Notes: generated from the sequence alone by a model not told the origin. Numbered from the stretch's first letter, positions 52,970 through 61,674 are shown. The stretch: 64,000 bases of DNA from Ponticaulis koreensis DSM 19734 (GCF_000420665.1 NZ_ATVJ01000003.1:62001-126000); one strand, 5' to 3'. Program-made: numbers and translations.

Positions 52970-54583
52970 ATGTCTTTCCTTATATTGCAGGCTGTTTCTG
53001 CCGTCTCGCCCGACGGTCATCACTTGTTTTCCGATCTTTCATTTTCTCTTGGTTCCGAGCGCATTGGCCTTGTCGGCCGGAATGGCTCTGGCAAGTCGAC
53101 GCTGTTTCGCATTGTGTCGCGCGAGGTTGTGCCGTCGCAAGGGCATATAGCCGTTTCCGGGCGTGTCGGAATTCTGCACCAGACTCCCAAAGGGCGCGCC
53201 ACCAGCCTGGCTGGGCTTTTGGGTGTCGAAAGCGCACTCGCATGCCTGACCCGTATTGAAAACGGTCAGGGCACCGAGGATGATTTTGCCAAAGCTGACT
53301 GGACCCTGCCCGCGCGCTTGGAGTTGGCGCTCGAGCAAGTCGGCCTGAATGGGCAGCCGCTAACGCGATCAACTGGTACGCTTAGTGGAGGCGAGGCGAC
53401 GCGGGTGAACCTCGCACGGCTTATTCTCGATGAGCCCGATATTCTCTTATTGGACGAGCCGACAAACAATCTCGACGCAGCCGGCAGACAACTGGTGGCG
53501 GACTTCCTGTCCAGCTGGAAAGGCGGAGCAATAATCGCGAGCCATGACCGGCAATTGCTGGAAGGCATGGACCGTATCATCCATCTCTCGCCAATTGGCG
53601 TGAGCATGTATGCAGGGGGATGGAGCGCTTTCGAAGGCGCGCGCGCTGCTGAACTGGAACGTGCGCAAAGTGACGTCGAGCGTGCAGGAAAGAAGCTTGC
53701 CCAGACCAATCGCGGCATTCAGCAACAGGCAGAGCGCAAAGCCCGCCGCGAAGCGGTGGGAAAAGCCGCCCGTCGGTCGAGGTCACAGTCCAAGCTCTTT
53801 CTGGATGCTCAGAAAGAACGGGCAGAAGGTACCGCGGCGCGTGATGCCGGTCTGGCCGCCCGTCAGCGCGATGAGGCTGAAGCCGAGCTTGAGACGGCAC
53901 GAAAACAGATCGAGATACTGACCCCGCTTACGATAGACCTGCCTGATCCGAAGGTAGGATCTGATAAGAGGCTGCTTTCGGTCGTAAAGCTTCAAGCCAG
54001 CGTGAATGGCGAGGCTATTTCCGAAGCTGTGACTTTTGAAATGCGTGGACCAGCCAGGCTGGCCGTGCGCGGTGAAAACGGGGCAGGTAAATCAACGCTT
54101 CTGCGCACGATACTCAAGGGAGGTGACAATGAAATCCTGCCACAAGTCGAGTTGGGCGACATACGCATTGCCATGCTGGACCAGCATGTATCCATACTGA
54201 AACCTGATGTTCCGCTGCTCGATCAGCTTCTTGAGTTGCATTCCTCCATGACGGTGAACGATGCGCATACCTTGCTGGCCCGATACGCCTTCCGGAACTC
54301 CGATGCCCACCGTCTGCCAGGGAGCCTGAGTGGCGGCGAACGGATGCGGGCCGGCCTTGCGATGATGACGGGAGGTAATGAAGTGCCTCATCTGCTCATT
54401 CTGGATGAACCGACCAATCATCTGGATATCGACTCAATCGAGATTCTCGAGCATGCTCTGGTGGGCTTCAAAGGCGGCATTCTGGCGGTGAGCCATGATG
54501 ATCGCTTCCTGAAGGCCATTGGCTGTGAACAAGGTATAAATCTCAAGAAATTATCGATTGACGATAATATCGAAAAACAATAA
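52970..54583 (+). CDS. ABC-F family ATP-binding protein
   Basis: A 537-residue soluble protein with two ABC domains and no membrane segment. First: G-R-N-G-S-G-K-S-T at ~36-44, L-S-G-G-E-A-T-R-V, L-L-L-D-E-P-T-N-N-L-D. Second: G-E-N-G-A-G-K-S-T, L-S-G-G-E-R-M-R-A, L-I-L-D-E-P-T-N-H-L-D. The linker (~230-320) is rich in A, E, R and K. ABC-F proteins act on the ribosome, some giving antibiotic resistance. Subfamily not determined. No good ribosome site before the ATG. Confidence 0.9.
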   Translation: MSFLILQAVSAVSPDGHHLFSDLSFSLGSERIGLVGRNGSGKSTLFRIVSREVVPSQGHIAVSGRVGILHQTPKGRATSLAGLLGVESALACLTRIENGQGTEDDFAKADWTLPARLELALEQVGLNGQPLTRSTGTLSGGEATRVNLARLILDEPDILLLDEPTNNLDAAGRQLVADFLSSWKGGAIIASHDRQLLEGMDRIIHLSPIGVSMYAGGWSAFEGARAAELERAQSDVERAGKKLAQTNRGIQQQAERKARREAVGKAARRSRSQSKLFLDAQKERAEGTAARDAGLAARQRDEAEAELETARKQIEILTPLTIDLPDPKVGSDKRLLSVVKLQASVNGEAISEAVTFEMRGPARLAVRGENGAGKSTLLRTILKGGDNEILPQVELGDIRIAMLDQHVSILKPDVPLLDQLLELHSSMTVNDAHTLLARYAFRNSDAHRLPGSLSGGERMRAGLAMMTGGNEVPHLLILDEPTNHLDIDSIEILEHALVGFKGGILAVSHDDRFLKAIGCEQGINLKKLSIDDNIEKQ

Positions 54584-54619
54584 CATACCCGTATTGTTTT
54601 TAGGGGAGTGGATCTGACA

Positions 54620-55255
54620 ATGCAGGCTGAGAGTACGCGTGACCAGCGATTTTGGGATAAAATCGCAGACCGTTATGCCGCGAAAAAAATTGATGACGAA
54701 GCAGTGTATCAGGAAAAGGTCACGCTGACACAGGCATATCTGAACCCGGAGATGAAGGCGCTGGAGTTCGGTTGCGGTACTGGCTCTACAGCCTTACTGC
54801 ACGCGCCTTTTGTTCAGCACATTCTGGCGACTGACTTATCGCTCGCCATGTTGGAACATGGTCGACGCAAAGCGGATGCCAGCGGCATTGAGAACATAAC
54901 CTTCCAGCATTCCAGCGTTGAGGATTTTGAAGCGGAAGACGAGTCTTTCGATGCTGTGCTGGCGCTTAACCTGCTTCATCTGTGTGAAGATCCCTGGGCT
55001 GTCATCGCCAAAATCCATGATCTCCTGAAGCCGGGTGGTGTGTTTATTCAAAGCACGCCTTGCCTTTCTGATTACGGCGCTGTGACGCAGTTCGCTATTC
55101 CGGTCATGCGCGCAATCGGTAAAGCCCCGTCGACAACTCATTTCTCTACCGACCAGCTTGAGCAGAAGCTTGATGAGACGGGCTTTCGGATTGATCGCTT
55201 CTGGCAACCTGCAAAAGGTTCATGCTTCATCGTTTGCCGGAAGTCGCCCGACTAG
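54620..55255 (+). CDS. class I SAM-dependent methyltransferase
   Basis: A 211-residue methyltransferase. SAM motif I is A-L-E-F-G-C-G-T-G-S-T-A at ~50-60, with D-L-S at ~80, then D-A-V-L-A-L-N-L-L-H-L and L-L-K-P-G-G-V-F. The pattern is of ubiquinone/menaquinone-type methyltransferases, but the substrate is unknown. I use the ATG at 54620, which has AGGGGAG about 11 bases upstream. It lies 36 bases after the ABC-F gene. Confidence 0.85.
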   Translation: MQAESTRDQRFWDKIADRYAAKKIDDEAVYQEKVTLTQAYLNPEMKALEFGCGTGSTALLHAPFVQHILATDLSLAMLEHGRRKADASGIENITFQHSSVEDFEAEDESFDAVLALNLLHLCEDPWAVIAKIHDLLKPGGVFIQSTPCLSDYGAVTQFAIPVMRAIGKAPSTTHFSTDQLEQKLDETGFRIDRFWQPAKGSCFIVCRKSPD

Positions 55256-55355
55256 AGCCTCGGAATTTTTCTGAAAATTTTTCTAAATACGATCAACATT
55301 TAAAAATCGTATTCTGTCTTAACTTTATCCGGGGAAAATTCCACGGGGAGATGGG

Positions 55356-56087
55356 ATGAGTCAGTTTGGTAGTGGGCAGGGGCGCTCACATTTCGGAAAA
55401 CGTACATCCGGATTTCAGGATGGCGGGCGTCCATACATGGCGCGCATGAGACGTGACGAAGAGCTGTCGCCGTCTGCGATGGCCTTTCTGGAAGCACAAC
55501 TAGGTATAAAGTCCGAACGGCCATCAGGCTCGCTGGACTTAACGGGCTGCGTTCCGTCTGCTTCGAAAGGTTCTGAGAAGTACGGAGAAAAGCCGGTCGC
55601 GTGGATCAGGATCATCTCGTATCTGGTCGACAGTCTCATTGTCGGGCTACCGTTTGCGATGCTCGCATGGCCTGCATTCGTCGCTGAGATGGACGCACCA
55701 ATGGTTGGACCGGGTGGTAAGGTCGTCGGTCAGGTCGCCGGCAGTGCTGCGGGCGAACTGGTGATCTGGAAATACTTGCTAATGTATGCGGTGCTGCGCG
55801 GCATTTATTCGATCGCGCTTGAAGCGTCTTCGCTACAGGCGACCTTTGGAAAAATGATGTGCGGTCTTGTTGTGACTAATAACGAGATGGGTAAGCCGTC
55901 TCTTGGCGGGATCATCATGCGAAATACGTTAGGGCGCCTGATTCTGAACGTGATCCCGTTCTCCATCGGATACTGGATGCTCGCATTCAATCCGCAGAAG
56001 AAGGGCCTTCACGATATGATGGGCGGAACGCTCGTCTGCACAAAAGGGACTGCGCCGAGTGAGACTTTCTCTCAGGTTTTTGCCTGA
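55356..56087 (+). CDS. RDD family membrane protein
   Basis: A 243-residue protein. The ~75-residue N-terminal part is cytosolic and Gly/Arg-rich; then an RDD domain begins K-P-V-A-W-I-R-I-I-S-Y-L-V-D-S-L-I-V-G-L-P, with helices at ~85-105, ~135-155 and ~190-210. The signature Arg-Asp-Asp pattern is approximate. RDD proteins are membrane proteins of mixed or unknown function. The ATG has GGGGAGATGGG upstream. Confidence 0.78.
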   Translation: MSQFGSGQGRSHFGKRTSGFQDGGRPYMARMRRDEELSPSAMAFLEAQLGIKSERPSGSLDLTGCVPSASKGSEKYGEKPVAWIRIISYLVDSLIVGLPFAMLAWPAFVAEMDAPMVGPGGKVVGQVAGSAAGELVIWKYLLMYAVLRGIYSIALEASSLQATFGKMMCGLVVTNNEMGKPSLGGIIMRNTLGRLILNVIPFSIGYWMLAFNPQKKGLHDMMGGTLVCTKGTAPSETFSQVFA

Positions 56088-56110
56088 GGCGAACCCTCAC
56101 GCTCAAAGAA

Positions 56111-56140
56111 AAAAGGCCTGCTCGTTTGAGCAGGCCTTTT
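56111..56140. terminator. bidirectional terminator between RDD and cold-shock genes
   Basis: AAAAGGCCTGCTC (56111-56123), loop GTTT, GAGCAGGCCTTTT (56128-56140): a perfect 13-bp stem flanked by A and T runs. It ends both convergent genes. Confidence 0.92.
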
Positions 56141-56164
56141 CTTTATTCGGATTGAAAACCGTAT

Positions 56165-57127
56165 TTATTCTTCTTCACCAGAAGACGGCTCTTCGCCAGC
56201 ATCGGCTGCGCCATCAATCGGTTTCAGGTTCACAGCTTTCGGGCCTTTGCCACGCGCATCAGCTGCGAGGTCGAAGATCAGCTTCATGCCGTCTTCAACA
56301 CCCGGCAGACCGGAACGTTCGACAGAAGAAATGTGTACGAACACATCGTCGCCGCCTTCGTCAGGCGTGATGAAGCCGAAGCCACGTTCCTGATTGAAGA
56401 ACTTAACGGTGCCTGTGAGGCCTTCTTTTTCGATTTGCATCGGTTGGCGAGGAGGACGATCACCGCCGCCACCGCCGCGGAAACCACCGCCGCCGCCTGG
56501 ACGATCACCACCGCCGCGATAGCCGCCGCCACCGCCGCCGCCACGGTATCCACCGCCGCCGCCGTCACGATCACCGCCACCACGATAGCCGCCGCCACCG
56601 CCGCCGCCGCGGTATCCACCGCCGCCACCGCCGTCGCGATCACCGCCACCGCGATAGCCGCCGCCACCGCCGCCGCCGCCGCGGTATCCACCGCCGCTAC
56701 CGCCGTCACGATCACCGCCACCACGATAGCCGCCGCCACCGCCGCCGCGGTATCCACCGCCGCCGCCGTCACGATCACCGCCACCGCGATAGCCGCCGCC
56801 ACCGCCGCCGCCGCGGTATCCACCGCCGCTACCGCCGTCACGATCGCCGCCACCACGATAGCCGCCGCCACCGCCGCCGCCACGGTATCCACCGCCGCCG
56901 CCGTCACGATCACCGCCGCTACGATAGCCGCCGCCACCGCCACCGCGATAGCCGCCTTCATTATTTCTGGAACTTCCGAAGTCATTCGGAGCTGGATTAT
57001 CAAATGGATCGGAGAAAGGACTACTGCCGAAATCGTCGTTGCCAAACTCTCTGCGGCCACCCCGTTTAGGGCGGCGCCCACGACCACCGTCACGCCCGCT
57101 GCGCGGTTCGTCGTCGTCAAAACTCAT
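56165..57127 (-). CDS. cold-shock domain protein with long RGG/YRGG repeat arm
   Basis: A 320-residue protein. Residues 1-59 are charged and low in complexity; 60-222 consist of alternating tandem units of type Y-R-G-G-G-D-R-D-G-G-(S/G)-G-G and Y-R-G-G-G-G-G-G; ~237-303 form a cold-shock domain with RNP-1-like F-N-Q-E-R-G-F-G-F-I and RNP-2 V-F-V-H-I-S. The tail is acidic. Cold-shock domains bind single-stranded nucleic acid; RGG arms bind RNA and promote condensation in eukaryotic proteins. Bacterial CSPs are usually ~70 residues, some alphaproteobacterial ones having short extensions, so 163 residues of Gly-rich repeat is unusual. A 213-bp leader region lies upstream. Confidence 0.88.
   Translation of the reverse strand: MSFDDDEPRSGRDGGRGRRPKRGGRREFGNDDFGSSPFSDPFDNPAPNDFGSSRNNEGGYRGGGGGGYRSGGDRDGGGGGYRGGGGGGGYRGGGDRDGGSGGGYRGGGGGGGYRGGGDRDGGGGGYRGGGGGGYRGGGDRDGGSGGGYRGGGGGGGGYRGGGDRDGGGGGGYRGGGGGGGYRGGGDRDGGGGGYRGGGGGGGYRGGGDRPGGGGGFRGGGGGDRPPRQPMQIEKEGLTGTVKFFNQERGFGFITPDEGGDDVFVHISSVERSGLPGVEDGMKLIFDLAADARGKGPKAVNLKPIDGAADAGEEPSSGEEE
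56462..56950 (-). repeat. tandem repeats coding the RGG arm
   Basis: About seven copies of a ~63-69-bp double unit, coding a Y-R-G-G-G-D-R-D-G-G long unit followed by a Y-R-G-G-G-G-G short unit. The copies differ by one or two Gly codons and by Ser for Gly, as expected for slippage or unequal crossover. They give spurious long frames on the other strand. Confidence 0.9.
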
Positions 57128-57340
57128 ATCTGTATGCTGTCCTCTCTCGCGAAGTCAGGTTTTCCTGTTCTCTACTGTACTTCGCATTTCCATCTGCGTG
57201 CTAACTTGTTCTTGCCTTGATCATCGCAGAACACTTCAAGGCTCGATTAATATGCCCGAAAAACCGTGATTCAGCAACGAAAAATGCTTCATGTGAAAGG
57301 TCAGGGCCTGCCTGAGCGTTCCGGGTAAACGCCGTTTATC

Positions 57341-57856
57341 ATGTGCCTTTTTGATTGTCGGTGGCGAATTTCTAGCGATCAGCAGTATGATGCTTCTCGA
57401 CTTGATGAAATTTGGTGCTGGAACCGAATCAAAAAAACACTCAAATATTCAACATGTGAGGGCAATCTTCGGGAGTTTCCCATTACTGTTCTGCTGATAG
57501 ACGACAATCACGCAATCGCGAGGCTGATGGGACACCTGTTTGCGCTGACAGAATTCGCTTCTGTAACTTTTTTACACGCAGACACCGTGGAAGACGGCCT
57601 CGAAACGCTCGCGTCAGAGCCGGTTGATCTTGTTTTTCTGGATAATCGAGTACCGCCGCATCAGCGCTTCGAAGACCCTTTGCGCGAGATCAATGCGTGC
57701 TCTTCGGCGAAAGTGATCTTGCTGACGGGCACTGATCTGGAAGATCTTGGCTATGATGCCTTGCCCGCCAGTCTGGATGGGTTTCTGTCCAAGAATGATA
57801 TGTCACCGGCCAGTCTCACCGGGATCCTGAAACAGGTTTGTTTTGCTATCCGCTGA
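57341..57856 (+). CDS. single receiver-domain response regulator, start uncertain
   Basis: A 171-residue reading frame. Residues ~48-170 are a receiver: V-L-L-I-D-D-N-H, phospho-Asp in L-V-F-L-D-N-R-V-P-P, L-L-T-G-T, and the Lys in F-L-S-K-N-D. The first ~45 residues (rich in Trp and Cys) do not look like a receiver, yet no standard in-frame start codon lies between 57341 and the domain, and no ribosome site precedes 57341. Either the gene has an unusual N terminus, a rare start, or an error or frameshift near 57450. No kinase is adjacent. Confidence 0.65.
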   Translation: MCLFDCRWRISSDQQYDASRLDEIWCWNRIKKTLKYSTCEGNLREFPITVLLIDDNHAIARLMGHLFALTEFASVTFLHADTVEDGLETLASEPVDLVFLDNRVPPHQRFEDPLREINACSSAKVILLTGTDLEDLGYDALPASLDGFLSKNDMSPASLTGILKQVCFAIR

Positions 57857-58010
57857 ACGGCAATCCGCTATTGAGTGACCAGAACGCGCCAGCGAAAGCG
57901 GCGATTGTTACCCAGAAACCGAATAATAGTTTCATGCCTGATTTTGCGATCTGGTCTTCAATTGGTAGCCAGTCTTCGTGAAGCTCTGGTCTTCCCCATG
58001 TATCTCTCAT
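57846..58010 (-). CDS. small single-pass membrane protein
   Basis: A 54-residue protein: soluble start (M-R-D-T-W-G-R-P-E-L-H-E-D-W-L-P) then one hydrophobic helix (~27-48) and a short tail (L-P-F-S-G). ATG at 58010 has GAGG ~10 bases upstream. Family unknown; supported by its sound membrane helix and ribosome site. It overlaps the receiver gene's 3' end by 11 bases, tail-to-tail. Confidence 0.45.
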   Translation of the reverse strand: MRDTWGRPELHEDWLPIEDQIAKSGMKLLFGFWVTIAAFAGAFWSLNSGLPFSG

Positions 58011-58191
58011 TGCGCACGACCTCAGTTCCGCCCGCGCTGACGCGCGGAGGTGCAATATGATGGTTTTCTATGATTTCTCACGACCGGCGTTCTGGCAGCG
58101 GCCTCGCGTTAATAATCTGTTGAACGGCTTAGGGATTTCTATCTGCACTCGGCCAATTTTGGCTGAAATTTCCAGCAAACCGTCAGTAAAC

Positions 58192-58217
58192 AAAAAAGGC
58201 GAGCCGTATGGCCCGCC
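58192..58217 (-). terminator. terminator of the zinc-uptake-like operon
   Basis: On the reverse strand GGCGGGCC-ATAC-GGCTCGCC (one G-T pair) is followed by six T residues. It lies 74 bases past the DUF3299 gene stop. Confidence 0.75.
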
Positions 58218-58290
58218 CATGTTAATTTTGAAACGAAAAGGTAAACCAGTCCGGCCCTTTTCGTTAACACTCTGCCGCTGCTAAAAGGTG

Positions 58291-58917
58291 TTAGCGACGC
58301 CGGTACTGATATTCCTCAATGTCGTCGACGATGATGGTGTAGGCGGCATCGGCAAGATCGGTTGATTGGGTGTCAGCAACCAGCGTACCGCGAATCCAGA
58401 CGGCCTGTGGCATGTCGCGGATCGGCATGGTTTCAGACAGCTGGGCGAAAACAGTCTGGTTCGGCGGTGGCGGTGGCACGTGTACACATGCGCCGAGCGT
58501 TGGAACCAGAAGGAATTCGTCAATTTCGGCTGCCGGGCTGAAATCCAGCGGCACGGTGTAGCCGGGCATTTTGATTTTGCGGCCGTTCAGCTCTTCAACC
58601 GTGTTGTAGGTGCCGATCTGGACGCCAACATCATTCGGGCCGCCTTCTGCGATATATTCGCCGGATGAGAGCATTTCCTGCATCTGCATGGCGTACATTT
58701 CGCGCAGGCGCTCTTCTTCACCCTCCGGGAGCAAGTCTTCCCACATCACTTCCAGATACCCGTCAGCGTCAACCGGCTCTTCCCATACGGATTGCTGGAC
58801 CGGTTCTTCTACGGCAGCTGGTGCATCGCTCTGCTGTGGCTGAGCTTCGGTTTGCATGCCGCAGCTCGCCATTGGAATGGCCATGGCTGCCAGAAGAAGT
58901 TTGAGGTTCTGATTCAT
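58291..58917 (-). CDS. DUF3299 lipoprotein
   Basis: A 208-residue lipoprotein. The ATG at 58917 gives an N-terminal signal with lipobox M-A-S-C (Cys19), so it is membrane-anchored after Lgt action. The DUF3299 region (~100-208) has I-K-M-P-G-Y-T-V-P-L-D, L-L-V-P-T-L-G-A-C-V-H-V-P-P-P-P-P-N-Q, and W-I-R-G-T-L. The C-x-H pattern could bind metal. It is the last gene of the operon with the ABC permease, ATPase and DUF2796 protein, an arrangement I know from zinc-regulated operons. Confidence 0.85.
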   Translation of the reverse strand: MNQNLKLLLAAMAIPMASCGMQTEAQPQQSDAPAAVEEPVQQSVWEEPVDADGYLEVMWEDLLPEGEEERLREMYAMQMQEMLSSGEYIAEGGPNDVGVQIGTYNTVEELNGRKIKMPGYTVPLDFSPAAEIDEFLLVPTLGACVHVPPPPPNQTVFAQLSETMPIRDMPQAVWIRGTLVADTQSTDLADAAYTIIVDDIEEYQYRRR

Positions 58918-58927
58918 ATCGTATCTC

Positions 58928-60199
58928 TCAGAGTTTGATGGACAGTCCATCTGCGAGCGAATTCTTAAGGGCCTGTATGGCCGGAATTAGGCCGAGAACG
59001 CCAGCAGTGACGATGACGGCCAGGAAAACTTTCAGGTCGGTCATGCCGGGATAGGTCCCCGCGAGCGCAATACCAAACCGCGCTTCAAAAATGGGGGCAG
59101 CCAGCGCGCTTGCAAGATACACAAGTGCGATGCCAAACGCCGCACCTGTTGCGGCCAGAAGCACTGCTTCGCTGATGAGCAGCGTCATGATCTGTGCGGG
59201 GCCAGCACCGATCGCGCGGAGTACAGCCATTTCACGGCGGCGTTCGCGCAGACTGGTCAGGATAGATGTCAGGATCGAGACGAGGCCGACAAGGATCACA
59301 AACGCGGATACAGCCATCAGCGCATTACCGGCCACGCCGACCAGCTCCCAGACCTCTGCAATTGCCTGTGCTGGCGGCGCCGCGACAAGCGCTTCCTGGG
59401 AATAGGTGTTGATAGCCCGCATGGTATTCAGCGTGCTGCGACGGTCACTCAGGCCAACAAGGGCAGAAGAGATAATATGCGGGCGGAGATTGAGCTGACG
59501 CACATCATCAGCGGTCATCATATTCGCAAGCGGTGAGGGCGCGCCGCTCTGCCACCCGACATGGATCGCTTCAATCGCAAGCAATGAGACGAGAACGCTC
59601 TCGTCTACGGGCGTGCCGGTCGCATCAAGTATGCCAGTGATTGTGAAAGGCCGGTCGCTATGGTCCTGAAAGCTGACCGGACCCGTGCCGTGTGAGAGCT
59701 CGATTTGGTCTCCTACAGCATAGCCTTTTTCTGCGGCGACATCGGCGCCTACGACCACATCATAAAGATCATCGAACGGGACACCGTCTGCAAAGCTGAC
59801 ATTCTGGCGGTCACGGAACTGGTAGTGCTCGAAAAAGCTCTGGTCTGTGCCGACAACGCGGTAGCCATCATGGGAATCTCCGAGGGAAATCGGCACGGTC
59901 CATTCAATATCACTGCGGCTTTGCAGCCATTCATAGCTTTCCCACGTCATGCCAGCTGCGGGATCTCCGATGTGGAAGACGGTGAACATCACCAAGCTGA
60001 CCGAGCTGGTGCGAGCGCCGACAATCATGTCCGTGCCGGTGATTGTCTGCTGGAAGCTCTCTTCCGATGATGTTTTCAGCTTATCGACGCCGAGAAACAG
60101 CATCACACTTACGGCTACGGCAGTGATGGTAAGGAGCGCAGAGGCGCGGCGGTTCCAGAGGCTTGCCCAGGCAAGCGAGATGAGGGCTGAAAGGCTCAT
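58928..60199 (-). CDS. FtsX/MacB-type ABC transporter permease
   Basis: A 423-residue permease: one N-terminal helix (~20-40), a large periplasmic domain (~45-290), then three C-terminal helices (~290-320, ~345-370, ~390-415), the standard MacB/FtsX layout. A-V-L-R-A-I-G-A-G-P-A-Q-I near 335 is the coupling segment. It overlaps the ATPase gene by 4 bases, and its stop is 10 bases before the lipoprotein start. Substrate is inferred from neighbours only. Confidence 0.88.
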   Translation of the reverse strand: MSLSALISLAWASLWNRRASALLTITAVAVSVMLFLGVDKLKTSSEESFQQTITGTDMIVGARTSSVSLVMFTVFHIGDPAAGMTWESYEWLQSRSDIEWTVPISLGDSHDGYRVVGTDQSFFEHYQFRDRQNVSFADGVPFDDLYDVVVGADVAAEKGYAVGDQIELSHGTGPVSFQDHSDRPFTITGILDATGTPVDESVLVSLLAIEAIHVGWQSGAPSPLANMMTADDVRQLNLRPHIISSALVGLSDRRSTLNTMRAINTYSQEALVAAPPAQAIAEVWELVGVAGNALMAVSAFVILVGLVSILTSILTSLRERRREMAVLRAIGAGPAQIMTLLISEAVLLAATGAAFGIALVYLASALAAPIFEARFGIALAGTYPGMTDLKVFLAVIVTAGVLGLIPAIQALKNSLADGLSIKL

Positions 60200-60900
60200 G
60201 CGCGGGCCTCCGCAGCGATTGTGTTCAGTGTTTCGAGGTCTTCAATCCGGCTGAACGCTGTGCCCAGATGCTCGTCATGGCTCACGAAGAGCAGCGCTGA
60301 ACCGGCTGCCGCGCTTTCTTCCTTCAAAAGTTCGAGGAAAGCATCGCGCGCTTTGGTATCCAGCGCAGAGGTTGGTTCATCGGCGATAATCAGCTTCGGG
60401 CGGCCCATAAGGGCGCGTGCGACGGCAACGCGTTGCTGCTGGCCGACGGAGAGGTTCGAGACCTTGCCGTTGAGTATGCGATCATCATTCAGACCCAGCC
60501 GGTCAAGCAGACGTCGGGCCTCTTCATCAGGTGAAGTGCCAGTTTCGGCGACCCGATTGCGACGCTCGGCGGAAAGCTTGCAGGGAAGGGTCACATTCGC
60601 CTTCACGCTCAGATAGGGCAGTAGATTAAACAGCTGGAAGATTACGCCCATATCACGCGCACGGATACGGTCCCGTTTAGCGTTCGAGGCATTGGCCAGA
60701 TCTTCACCGTCAAACTCGATCTGCCCGGAATCTGCGGTCAGCACGCCAGCGATCAGCCCGAGAAGTGTGCTTTTACCTGAGCCGCTCGGCCCGCGCAGAA
60801 ACACATGCTCGCCTGCTTCGAGTTGAAACTCGGGGACGCGAAGCAGAGCTGGCGCACCCGGCCAGGCGAATTCGACATTCTTCAGGCTGAGTAGAGGCAA
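60196..60900 (-). CDS. ABC transporter ATP-binding protein (LolD/MacB-like)
   Basis: A 234-residue ABC ATPase. Walker A G-P-S-G-S-G-K-S-T at ~36-44, Q-loop V-I-F-Q-L-F-N-L-L-P-Y, signature L-S-V-G-Q-Q-Q-R-V-A-V-A-R-A-L, Walker B K-L-I-I-A-D-E-P-T-S-A-L-D, H-loop F-V-S-H-D-E. The type pairs with FtsX-like permeases, which fits the next gene. It follows the DUF2796 gene after 11 bases. Confidence 0.9.
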   Translation of the reverse strand: MPLLSLKNVEFAWPGAPALLRVPEFQLEAGEHVFLRGPSGSGKSTLLGLIAGVLTADSGQIEFDGEDLANASNAKRDRIRARDMGVIFQLFNLLPYLSVKANVTLPCKLSAERRNRVAETGTSPDEEARRLLDRLGLNDDRILNGKVSNLSVGQQQRVAVARALMGRPKLIIADEPTSALDTKARDAFLELLKEESAAAGSALLFVSHDEHLGTAFSRIEDLETLNTIAAEARA

Positions 60901-60911
60901 ATTACTCTCCG

Positions 60912-61565
60912 CTATGGACGGCTCATCGTTGGGTTCGATGCGGACAGCGTCGTTGCATCAGCGCCGCCGTCGGTCATGAAAGTTGTCTGGAGGGTTTCAA
61001 AACCCGGAAGGGCCTCAAACACCGCGAAATTTACAGAAGACAAACGGTCGGGGCGCTCACATTCAGCTTCGAATGTGACGAGGAAGTTTGCGTGTTCAAC
61101 AGGTGTCTCTACCTCAGCGTGGTGGTCACTGTGGTCCACATGCTCGCCGTCCCGGTGGTGATCACCATGCTGTTCATGATGGTCGTGTCCGGCTTCAGTG
61201 CGGTGATTGTCATCATCTGCGTGTGATGCGTCGTGACTATGCCCGTGCTGGCCAGCGTCTTCGCCCTCATAGCCCTCTTGTTCTACTTGCTGGCTCTGGA
61301 ACGTGCATTGAGCGCGTGATGGCAGAGAGAGGAAGTCTTCCGTCATGTCGTAACCGGAAAGATCAGTGACAGAGAGGAGCGTGCCTTCTGGCGTCCGGAA
61401 GTTTGCAGCAGGCGCCGCAATCTGAATGAAAAGGTCGTTTCCTTCCAGCAAAATGAAGGCCTCGCCGGCGCCGTGAGTGTGCGCGCGGGCCTGACGCGGT
61501 GCATCATCGTGAGCGGATGCGGCGATGAGTGACAGAAGAGTTATCCCTAGAAGTCCAATTGGCAT
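60912..61565 (-). CDS. DUF2796/ZrgA-family His-rich exported zinc protein
   Basis: A 217-residue exported protein with a signal peptide (~1-17, L-L-G-I-T-L-L-S-L-I-A-A-S-A). The family pattern R-A-H-T-H-G-A-G-E-A-F-I-L-L-E-G-N-D-L-F-I-Q-I is clear. Residues ~105-160 form a block of about 16 His with Asp and Glu, a likely zinc-binding loop. The family is named for ZrgA of Vibrio cholerae, a zinc-regulated protein of the Zrg uptake system. It is the first gene of the operon. Confidence 0.88.
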   Translation of the reverse strand: MPIGLLGITLLSLIAASAHDDAPRQARAHTHGAGEAFILLEGNDLFIQIAAPAANFRTPEGTLLSVTDLSGYDMTEDFLSLPSRAQCTFQSQQVEQEGYEGEDAGQHGHSHDASHADDDNHRTEAGHDHHEQHGDHHRDGEHVDHSDHHAEVETPVEHANFLVTFEAECERPDRLSSVNFAVFEALPGFETLQTTFMTDGGADATTLSASNPTMSRP

Positions 61566-61600
61566 TTGAATTCTCTCTCATCCTCTTCTACATAGGGCGT

Positions 61601-61614
61601 GGATATTATAACAT
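61601..61614. promoter_or_regulatory. Zur-like half-site between the two zinc modules
   Basis: On the reverse strand ATGTTATAATATCC at 61601-61614 carries a full left half of the E. coli Zur box core (TGTTATA-A-TAT) and diverges on the right. It lies 36 bases upstream of the DUF2796 gene and 60 bases before the ZIP gene, in the promoter region of both. Confidence 0.45.
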
Positions 61615-61674
61615 AAAGCAGTTCGATAGACGTTCAATACGCGTCATCTGCCCGCTCCGGAGTATTTTCAAGAC

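Noticed and set aside
56462-56950. Possible CRISPR array
   Set aside because: Repeats are contiguous, coding and of ~63-69-bp period with no unique spacers; no Cas gene is near.
56284-57220. Two long frames rich in Ala, Val, Thr and Ile (278 and 295 codons)
   Set aside because: They are other-frame readings of the Gly-codon repeats in the cold-shock gene and contain no domain.
58057-58284. 75-codon + strand frame
   Set aside because: It runs through the terminator hairpin at 58192-58217, lacks a ribosome site, and has no recognisable pattern.
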